Assembly: GCA_002311645.1 (NCBI GenBank)
Contig: DBYW01000033.1
Span: forward strand, 1 to 12,265
Source: Bacteroidales bacterium UBA1176
GTDB taxonomy: Bacteria > Bacteroidota > Bacteroidia > Bacteroidales > WCHB1-69
DNA: 12,265 nucleotides
Direction of reading: 5' to 3'
Positions 6,695 through 12,265 of the stretch are shown one piece after another. The position numbers were made by a program, and so were the translations under genes. The notes below the pieces were generated by a model. The model was given only the letters and a program-made list of their open reading frames with translations. It was not told the DNA's origin and did no database searches. Each line of letters begins with the position of its first letter. Position 1 is the stretch's first letter.

Positions 6695-7834
6695 ATGAGA
6701 AATCCATTTATCACCAGTGGATATGCCGGACCCGAGTATTTCTGTGACAGGGAAAAGGAAACATCCATGTTGACCGATTTCCTGACAAACGGGAACAATG
6801 TAGCGTTGATCTCGCCACGACGTGTAGGGAAAACCGACCTTTTGCACCATTGTTTCCGACAGTCATCGGTCTGCGACAATTACCACACATTCATCATAGA
6901 CATTTATGCCACCACCTCTGTCCGGGACTTTGTCAATGTTTTTGGCAAGGCCATTATTGAAGAGCTGCGTCCGAAAGGGCGTGCCGTATGGGAGCGGTTC
7001 CTGTCCGTGTTGCAGTCGTTGCGTCCAGAAATAAGCTTTGACATCAACGGGATGCCCGTGTGGGGTTTGGGCATAGGTGCCATTGACAATCCTTCGGTGA
7101 CGCTTGACGAGATTTTCCGTTATCTGAATGAGGCGGATAAGCCATGTATTGTGGCCATTGATGAATTCCAGCAGATTACCCGATACACCGACAACCAGAA
7201 CATGGAGGCATTGTTGCGAACCTATATCCAGCGCACGCCAAATGCCAACTTTGTTTTTGCAGGATCGCAACGGCATCTGATGGGGGCCATGTTCATATCG
7301 CCCTCTCGTCCGTTCTACCAGTCGGTCACCATCATGAACCTGCCTCTTATATCATTAGACAAATACACTGCTTTTGCACAAAAACACTTTATGGAGAATG
7401 GGCGAGTTCTTGATGCAGGGGTTGTCAACAATATATACCATCGTTTCGATGGAATCACCTCATATCTTCAGCGCATCATGAACATGCTATTCATACAGAC
7501 CGCACAAGGAGAAACTTGCCATGAAGACATGATAGAGACTGCCATAAACACCTTGCTTGACATATCAAGCGACACTTACCTCTCATTGATTTATCAAATA
7601 CCTGAGAAGCAGCGAGATGTCCTTTTTGCCATAGCAAAAGAAGGTAGAGCCAGAAGTGTGACGGGCGGCAAGTTCATCCGTACTCACCATCTGACTTCCG
7701 CAAGCAGCGTGCGTTCGGCCATAAACGGGCTTTTGGAGAAGGACTTCATCACGAATGACAAGGGAGAGTATTATGTCTATGACAGATTCTTCGGAATGTG
7801 GATTGAGCGGAATGTCTTGAATGCGGCACAATAA
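6695..7834 (+). CDS. AAA+/STAND-like ATPase with C-terminal winged helix
   Basis: This 379-residue protein is of the archaeal-ATPase-like group (COG1672-type) that is common and multicopy in Bacteroidales. The start NPFITSGYAGPEYFCDREKE is the typical lead-in to the nucleotide pocket. Walker A is SPRRVGKT (40-47) and Walker B is CIVAIDEFQQ (151-160, D156/E157). FAGSQRHLM (188-196) occupies the sensor position, with R193. After a helical region, residues of about 295-379 (QRDVLFAIAKEG...ASSVRSAINGLLEKDFI...YYVYDRFFGMWI) look like a winged-helix domain, which would bind DNA or mediate contacts. The protein is complete. Its cellular role is unknown: relatives are called ORC/Cdc6-like or STAND ATPases and no partner is encoded nearby. 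It converges on the giant surface-protein gene. Confidence 0.9.
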   Translation: MRNPFITSGYAGPEYFCDREKETSMLTDFLTNGNNVALISPRRVGKTDLLHHCFRQSSVCDNYHTFIIDIYATTSVRDFVNVFGKAIIEELRPKGRAVWERFLSVLQSLRPEISFDINGMPVWGLGIGAIDNPSVTLDEIFRYLNEADKPCIVAIDEFQQITRYTDNQNMEALLRTYIQRTPNANFVFAGSQRHLMGAMFISPSRPFYQSVTIMNLPLISLDKYTAFAQKHFMENGRVLDAGVVNNIYHRFDGITSYLQRIMNMLFIQTAQGETCHEDMIETAINTLLDISSDTYLSLIYQIPEKQRDVLFAIAKEGRARSVTGGKFIRTHHLTSASSVRSAINGLLEKDFITNDKGEYYVYDRFFGMWIERNVLNAAQ

Positions 7835-7872
7835 TATGCCGCCGCCCATTTTTGTCATCCGCGCGCAACGCG

Positions 7873-7915
7873 CACCATTCCGCGGTTTTTGCGGAGCAAA
7901 AACCGCGGAACCTCC
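7873..7915 (-). repeat. Dispersed hairpin element, copy B
   Basis: Between two convergent genes lies a perfect 15-bp stem (7878-7892 with 7896-7910; TTCCGCGGTTTTTGC and its complement) with a 3-base loop. Read on the minus strand it is bounded by GGAGGTTCCGC and CGCGGAATGGTG, the same ends as at 175-213. A second small dyad, GCGCG/CGCGC, is adjacent at 7861-7873. Neither strand shows a following T-run, so it is not a classical intrinsic terminator, although a stem this strong between convergent genes may still end or stabilise transcripts. Confidence 0.6.
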
Positions 7916-7945
7916 AACGATTATTCCCGTAAAATCAATCTGTTT

Positions 7946-8690
7946 TTAATCGCGGAGACAGCGGACGGAACAGCCGTTGTGCTTGAAGTCGCCGTTCCGA
8001 GACGCATCTGGATTGTTATACTTCAGACTGAGGTTGCGCAGGATGAGACTCCCGTTCGGAGACTGGGACGAGGACCAGAAGTAGGCGATGTCACCTGCAG
8101 AGTAGAATGATGAGCCGGTGCAGCCGCCTGCAGGAACGGCGGAAAAGCCTATGGCGTTGTTGACACTCTGATTGTTGCCGACAGCACACGTGTTCGTAGA
8201 ACTGTACCAACCGACACTGTCCGCCAAGGCCTTGGCAATATAGCTGGTATGGCTATCACACATATATTCGCTCCGGCTGCTCACATAGTCGATCATCACA
8301 ATCCACTCTGCGTCGCTCGGCAGGTGCCACCCCTCAGGGCAGATGCCCCTGCGGTGGCCGCTGAATGTCACGGACACAGCGTTGCTGTTACTGGTGTTCA
8401 CGTACGTCTCCCCATATGCCGTGTTGAACGTGTCTACCGCCGCGTTCCAGTTATACAACAGACCGTAGTTCCTCGGGGCATAAGTGATGGAGTCATCGTT
8501 GTACCAGCGGGCCTGCTTGCCCGTATAAGTGGAGCCTGTGCCAGCAGTCGGGATGAGATAAGTTCCCGTGCTCGGCGAGGTGGTAGTGCGCAGGTTCTCC
8601 TTCGTCCAACACTGGTTTCCAATTTGCACCGTGTTATAGACGTTGCCCTCATGATCGGTAATAGTTGGCGTGCCAGGACAAGACTGTCCG
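7946..8690 (-). other. FISUMP domain 3 (C-terminal)
   Basis: The last domain of the giant protein starts at DHEGNVYNTVQIGNQCW and includes CPEGWHLPSDAEW and a final CSVRC two residues before the LRD end. It is longer than its sister domains because of an insertion carrying YLIPTAGTGSTYTGKQARWY and YGETYVNTSNSNAVSV. Hand counts give about 59% GC at 8041-8160, against about 40% in the cores of domains 1 and 2, so this copy seems to have a different history. Confidence 0.85.
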
Positions 8691-11600
8691 TCTTGAAGTA
8701 TGCCTCCTCCAATGGTCGTGAAGCTCACCTCCGCACCGTAGGCTGTCCCCACGCTGTTCGTGGCATACGCCCGCACATAGTAGGTGGTATTGGCGGAAAG
8801 TCCTGTAATGCTGCTGGCGAATGAGCCTGTGCCACTGCCGTTAGTGGTGTGGCTGTCGTTTATGGTCGGGTTTTGTGAGGTGCTCCAGCACACACCGCGG
8901 GCGGTAACATCCGTATCGCCGTCTGTAACCACTTCACCACCGCAAGTGGCAGCATTATCTGTTATGTTGGACACAGTTGAAGTAGTCACTGTAGGAATTT
9001 CTGCAGTCGTGCCTTCTCCTAGAACGCAGCGGACAGAAAGTCCACATAATTTATTATCATTGTAATTTACGACAACCTCAGCAAAATCGTGCTTGAGAAA
9101 ACGACCATATGCACGAGAACTACTTGATTGCGTAGAACTCGAATAAAAGGCGTGAGAACCGTATTGTTGATAAGTAAAACTACCATAAAAACCCCAACAA
9201 TAGCCTGCAGGAAGTGCGGTAAAACCAGTCGCATTATTGTTAGTTTGGTCATTGCCCACAGCACAATATGCAGTATCGCTAGCCCAACCTATAGTTGCAG
9301 CCAAAGCTTTTGCAATAAAACTACTATTCGTTCCGCATACATATCCGCTTTGGCAACTCACATAGTCAGTCAACTGTGTCCACTCCGCATCAGATGGCAC
9401 ATGCCAACCTGATGGACAAACGCCTTGCACACCGCTTGGGTTTGAGTTACTGGATGCAGCACCATGCATAACAGCAGGCCAGTTGTAAAGATAACCGTAT
9501 GTATTTACAGTATTGGCATTGTTGTTTGGGTTATAGCGAAAGGATTCCGTATTAGAAGCCGTAGTCCCCATAGGAATTTCTGCCCCATCAGGATAGTGCG
9601 TGGTCCGCAGATTCTCTTTCATCCAGCATTGTGCGCCGATTTGAACCGTATTATACACATTCCCATCGTAGTCTGTCACAGTGGGGTTGCTAGAACAAGG
9701 CATGGCATCATTAACAGAAGGAATACTAATCTTGATTTCCTCCCCATACACTGTTCCTGCGCTGTTCGTGGCGTATGCACGCACATAGTATGGGATACCG
9801 ACTTCTAGCCCTGTTATGCTGCTGGTAAAACTTCCTATTCCATTTCCATCTGTGGTGTGGCTATCGTTCACAGTCGGGTTGGGCGATATACTCCAGCATA
9901 CGCCACGAGCAGTCACATCTGCGCCACCGCCCGCGACCACTTCGCCACCGCAAGCGACAGCATTTTCTGTTATGTTGGACACGGCAGAAGTAGTCACTGT
10001 AGGAAGTTCTGCAGCAGTGCCTTCTCCAAGAACGCAACGGACAGAATAGGCAGCCCAACCAATAGATGCAGAAGGTCTTTCCACAGTGGAATTGTTAGAG
10101 CTGAAATTACAATAGCATGCGCTAGTCGTATATTTAAGAGTGGAGCTCCAGTAACGAGCATTGTTTCCGAAGTTATAACTGTAACTGAGCAGGGTATATC
10201 CAGCAGGTAAAGCGCCAAAGCCAGTAGCATCGTTAACGGTAAGATTGTTTCCTACAGTACAGTCTGCTGTATCCGTATCCCAATCTGTGGAGGCAGCTAG
10301 AGATTTGGCGATATTATTATTGTCCGAGCCACACACAAACACACTTTGACCTTTCACATAATCGGTCAACTGCATCCATTCCGCATCAGATGGCACATGC
10401 CAACCTGTCGGGCAGATACCTTGTACACCACTTGGATTGTCATTGGTTGAGGAAGCACCGTGCATCATTGCATCCCATTTGTACAGGTAACCATAAGTGT
10501 TTACATTGCCAATTTCATTATTTGGATAGTGAAGTTCTGATATTTCTGCCCCATCAGGATAGTGCGTGGTCCGTAGGTTCTCCTTCATCCAGCACTGGTC
10601 TCCGATCTTCACCGTGTTATAAATATTTCCATCGTAATCTGACACTGTTGAAATACCACAATGGAATCCTACATGGGTAATAGCAGTATCCACAATCAGC
10701 CCCATGCTATCGAGTTGTGACTGTAAATCAGCTACTTGTTGTTGAAGAGCCGTCACCAAGTTTGCTAACGCGCAGATGTCTACATCACCGCACTGCGCCG
10801 CCGTGATGTAACCCGCATCGTTGTTCAACTGGCTCACGTTTGTCGGTAGTGCTTCATTAGTTATGAATCCGCTGTTGTTTGTCAACTGGCTGGTCGTAGT
10901 CGGCACGATGATATTCACGGTCTGGTTCGTGTTTTGGTTGGCCGTGAAAGTGCCCACATTGGAACCGTTTTTCTGTATGGTCAGCGTAGCGTTGTTCACC
11001 GTCGGGATGGTCGGTTTGTTGGTTAAGTCGTTGTAGTTGCCGCTAAACAGAGTCGGTTTGTTCACCAGGTCATTGTAATTGCCCGTCGTAGCCACCGTGG
11101 CGAGATTCGGCTTGTTGGTCAGCGAATTATAGTTGCCGTCGAAAAGGATCGGCTTGTTCGTTAGGTCATTGTAGTTTCCGCTGAAGAGAGTCGGCTTGTT
11201 TGTTAAGTCATTGTAATTCTTATCCCATGCGTTGAACTGCGGGTCGGTCTCGGTGTAGGAGGTGAGGTAGCCCGCGTCGTTGGTAAAGGCACTCACGTTG
11301 GTCGGCACTGTCGGGATGGTCGGCGTGTTGGAAAGATCATTGTAGTTGCCTGTTGTGGCCACCGTGGCGAGATTCGGCTTGTTGGTCAGGGAGTTGTAGT
11401 TGCCGTCAAAGCCCGCCGGCAACTTCACATAGCTGCCGCCCGTCAGGAAAAGCGTGTCGTTGCTGATGCTCAGCACCTGCTGCTCCGTGAACGAGGTCAG
11501 GTAGCCGGCGTCATTGGTAAAGGCGCTCACATTGGTCGGCACCGTCGGGATGGTCGGCGTGTTGGAAAGATCATTGTAATTGCCTGTTGTGGCCACCGTC

Positions 11601-12265
11601 GCGAGATTCGGCTTGTTGAGGATCATCTGCACCCCGGAGGTGGCTGTCCAGTCGGCGGGCAGCTGCGTTACCTCGCCGCTCGTGGTCGGAATGGTGTACG
11701 TGTGAGTTCCTGCACTGTCTGTAACCGTGATGATAACATTGGAACCGGCAGCAGCCGCTGTCACGGTGGGTGATATACCGTTTGTTCCGTTGGCGCCGGC
11801 AGGACCAGCCGGACCAACAGGTCCTTGTTGTCCATTATACACCACGAAAGTATGAGGGCCTGTGGCGTCTGTTATGGTTACCACGGTGCTGTCGCCGGCG
11901 GCAGTGGTGGTCACTGTGGGAGAGAAGCCATCCTGACCGTCAGTACCGTTCGTGCCATTAGAGCCAGCCAGACCAGCAGGACCTTGAGGACCCTGCGGGC
12001 CTTGCTGTCCGTTGTGCAGCACAAAGGTGTGCGGACCGTTGGCATCGGTAATGGTTACCACCGTGCTGTCGCCGGCGGCAGTGGTGGTAACAACGGGAGA
12101 GAAGCCGTCTTGGCCGTTCGTGCCGTTCGTTCCATTGGAACCGGCTGGACCTTGAGGACCCTGCGGGCCTTGCTGCCCGTTGTGCAGCACAAAGGTATGC
12201 GGACCGTTTGCATCGGTAATGGTTACCACGGTGCTGTCACCGGCGGCAGTGGTGGTAACAACGGG
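7946..12265 (-). CDS. Giant modular surface protein: collagen-like, fibre-like, FISUMP (5' end missing)
   Basis: The frame is open to the window edge, so 1,439 residues are a C-terminal part; any signal peptide lies outside. The GTG at 12229 is inside a repeat and not a credible start. Order of modules (visible residues): beta-modules alternating with Gly-X-Y collagen-like segments such as GQQGPQGPQGPAG (1-200); NYNDLTNKP and NVSAFTNDAGYLTS repeats like those of phage tail fibres (about 209-490); a coiled coil around NLVTALQQQVADLQSQL (494-526); FISUMP 1 (541-747); FN3-like 1 (754-847); FISUMP 2 (859-1086); FN3-like 2 (1090-1187); FISUMP 3 (1192-1439). FISUMP (TIGR02145) hallmarks are YNTVQIGNQCW, GWHVPSDAEW and a closing SVRC. 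There is no type IX sorting domain at the C terminus. A secreted or surface fibre with binding heads is inferred; ligand unknown. The upstream residues could change the localisation call. Confidence 0.93.
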   Translation of the reverse strand, partial: PVVTTTAAGDSTVVTITDANGPHTFVLHNGQQGPQGPQGPAGSNGTNGTNGQDGFSPVVTTTAAGDSTVVTITDANGPHTFVLHNGQQGPQGPQGPAGLAGSNGTNGTDGQDGFSPTVTTTAAGDSTVVTITDATGPHTFVVYNGQQGPVGPAGPAGANGTNGISPTVTAAAAGSNVIITVTDSAGTHTYTIPTTSGEVTQLPADWTATSGVQMILNKPNLATVATTGNYNDLSNTPTIPTVPTNVSAFTNDAGYLTSFTEQQVLSISNDTLFLTGGSYVKLPAGFDGNYNSLTNKPNLATVATTGNYNDLSNTPTIPTVPTNVSAFTNDAGYLTSYTETDPQFNAWDKNYNDLTNKPTLFSGNYNDLTNKPILFDGNYNSLTNKPNLATVATTGNYNDLVNKPTLFSGNYNDLTNKPTIPTVNNATLTIQKNGSNVGTFTANQNTNQTVNIIVPTTTSQLTNNSGFITNEALPTNVSQLNNDAGYITAAQCGDVDICALANLVTALQQQVADLQSQLDSMGLIVDTAITHVGFHCGISTVSDYDGNIYNTVKIGDQCWMKENLRTTHYPDGAEISELHYPNNEIGNVNTYGYLYKWDAMMHGASSTNDNPSGVQGICPTGWHVPSDAEWMQLTDYVKGQSVFVCGSDNNNIAKSLAASTDWDTDTADCTVGNNLTVNDATGFGALPAGYTLLSYSYNFGNNARYWSSTLKYTTSACYCNFSSNNSTVERPSASIGWAAYSVRCVLGEGTAAELPTVTTSAVSNITENAVACGGEVVAGGGADVTARGVCWSISPNPTVNDSHTTDGNGIGSFTSSITGLEVGIPYYVRAYATNSAGTVYGEEIKISIPSVNDAMPCSSNPTVTDYDGNVYNTVQIGAQCWMKENLRTTHYPDGAEIPMGTTASNTESFRYNPNNNANTVNTYGYLYNWPAVMHGAASSNSNPSGVQGVCPSGWHVPSDAEWTQLTDYVSCQSGYVCGTNSSFIAKALAATIGWASDTAYCAVGNDQTNNNATGFTALPAGYCWGFYGSFTYQQYGSHAFYSSSTQSSSSRAYGRFLKHDFAEVVVNYNDNKLCGLSVRCVLGEGTTAEIPTVTTSTVSNITDNAATCGGEVVTDGDTDVTARGVCWSTSQNPTINDSHTTNGSGTGSFASSITGLSANTTYYVRAYATNSVGTAYGAEVSFTTIGGGILQDGQSCPGTPTITDHEGNVYNTVQIGNQCWTKENLRTTTSPSTGTYLIPTAGTGSTYTGKQARWYNDDSITYAPRNYGLLYNWNAAVDTFNTAYGETYVNTSNSNAVSVTFSGHRRGICPEGWHLPSDAEWIVMIDYVSSRSEYMCDSHTSYIAKALADSVGWYSSTNTCAVGNNQSVNNAIGFSAVPAGGCTGSSFYSAGDIAYFWSSSQSPNGSLILRNLSLKYNNPDASRNGDFKHNGCSVRCLRD
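8706..8998 (-). other. FN3-like linker domain 2
   Basis: This unit of roughly 98 residues begins PTVTTSTVSNITDNAATCGG and runs through DVTARGVCWSTSQNPTIND to TTYYVRAYATNSVGTAYG. The YYVRAYATNS pattern is typical of FN3-like or Ig-like beta-sandwich domains found between FISUMP units in Bacteroidota. It is the near-copy of 9725-10004, with very high DNA similarity over the N-terminal half. Confidence 0.75.
9010..9690 (-). other. FISUMP domain 2
   Basis: The domain begins DYDGNVYNTVQIGAQCWMKENLR, shares YPDGAEIP, GYLYNWPAVMHGA and CPSGWHVPSDAEWTQLTDYV with domain 1, and ends LSVRCVLGEG. Its middle (9040-9203) differs strongly from the matching parts of domains 1 and 3. Together with the FN3-like unit it forms a tandem repeat of about 1,008 bp with the 9725-10645 segment. 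Confidence 0.85.
9725..10004 (-). other. FN3-like linker domain 1
   Basis: This unit of about 94 residues begins PTVTTSAVSNITENAVACGG, continues DVTARGVCWSISPNPTVND and ends YYVRAYATNSAGTVYGEEI. It joins FISUMP 1 to FISUMP 2 and pairs with the second FN3-like unit. Part of it is very GC-rich: about 70% by hand count over 9901-9960. Confidence 0.75.
10025..10645 (-). other. FISUMP domain 1
   Basis: It starts DYDGNIYNTVKIGDQCWMKE and contains YGYLYKWDAMMHGASS, GVQGICPTGWHVPSDAEW and a terminal YSVRCVLGEG. Five cysteines recur at the same places in the sister domains (QCW, CP.GW, VC, DC/YC/TC and RCV), suggesting conserved disulphides in an exported protein. It follows the coiled coil directly, as a head would follow a neck. 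Confidence 0.85.
10810..11640 (-). repeat. Tail-fibre-like NYNDL/NKP repeat region
   Basis: Protein motifs NYNDL(T/S/V)N(K/T)P, NYNSLTNKPNLATVATTG and PTNVSAFTNDAGYLTS recur several times. At DNA level a segment of about 112 bp is almost identical at 11275-11386 and 11508-11620 (offset 234 bp, 78 codons). Repeats of this wording are familiar from phage and prophage tail-fibre proteins, where they build trimeric shafts. Trimerisation here is inference. Confidence 0.75.
11680..12265 (-). repeat. Collagen-like and beta-module tandem repeats
   Basis: Four beta-modules (SPxVTTTAAGDSTVVTITDA type) alternate with three Gly-X-Y segments at about 12105-12183, 11930-12015 and 11778-11835. The repeat length is 168 bp for the first pair and 177 bp for the second, the difference being one extra GLA triplet with its neighbours. 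The DNA of the first two units is nearly identical. The array runs off the window edge, so the number of copies is unknown. Similar arrays are known in bacterial collagen-like surface proteins. Confidence 0.85.

Noticed and set aside
7878..7910. Classical intrinsic terminator between the convergent genes
   Set aside because: The stem is perfect but there is no T-run on either strand, and its ends match a second element elsewhere, so I list it as a repeat.
7889..8110. Plus-strand frame at the start of the giant-gene region
   Set aside because: It runs from the hairpin into the antisense of FISUMP 3 and has no features of its own.
12229..12229. GTG as the start of the giant surface protein
   Set aside because: It lies inside a repeated beta-module (STVVTITDA) and the frame stays open to the window edge at 12265, so the gene is truncated by the window.
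7946..12265. A complete diversity-generating retroelement
   Set aside because: No reverse transcriptase, template repeat or accessory gene is present in the window; only the target-like variability is visible and it is kept as a hypothesis.

Overview
The window is a stretch of chromosome from a member of the Bacteroidota, most likely an uncultured gut- or rumen-type Bacteroidales. Three things point there. Gene starts are preceded by the phylum's unusual promoter -7 box (TAnnTTTG, seen four times, usually continuing as CAG). The protein families fit: HisRS with RGLNYYTG, a viroplasmin-type RNase H ending WGEIPADFGRK, a GldH-like lipoprotein, a DUF389 protein and FISUMP domains. Strong E. coli-like Shine-Dalgarno sequences are absent.

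Layout. Positions 1-529 hold no convincing gene but several nested inverted repeats, one with a perfect 26-bp palindrome at its centre, then a strong terminator. tRNA-His (GUG) lies on the minus strand at 530-604. Divergent from it, and sharing its upstream region, is hisS, the gene for the enzyme that charges this tRNA. hisS (726-2090), a DUF389 membrane protein (2126-3502) and a YgiQ-type radical SAM protein (3526-5352) are tightly spaced on the plus strand and probably form one transcription unit. The YgiQ gene runs 62 bp into the 3' end of the convergent RNase H gene (5291-5932, minus). A short intergenic region then serves an outward-facing GldH-like lipoprotein gene (6083-6592, plus) and, after its own promoter, an AAA+/STAND-like ATPase gene (6695-7834, plus).

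The last 4.3 kb (7946-12265, minus) is one open reading frame whose 5' end lies outside the window. Its 1,439 visible residues are, from N to C terminus: alternating beta-modules and collagen-like Gly-X-Y segments; phage-tail-fibre-like NYNDLTNKP repeats; a short coiled coil; and three FISUMP domains separated by two FN3-like domains. Stalk, coiled-coil neck and C-terminal globular heads recall a collectin or a phage receptor-binding fibre. This is the most interesting object in the window. Its FISUMP cores differ strongly from one another while the flanks are conserved, and base composition shifts sharply along the gene.

The housekeeping genes have no obvious functional link to the giant surface protein. 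The ATPase and the giant gene converge and are separated by a 15-bp perfect hairpin. That hairpin shares flanking motifs with an element near the start of the window, so the two probably belong to one dispersed intergenic repeat family.
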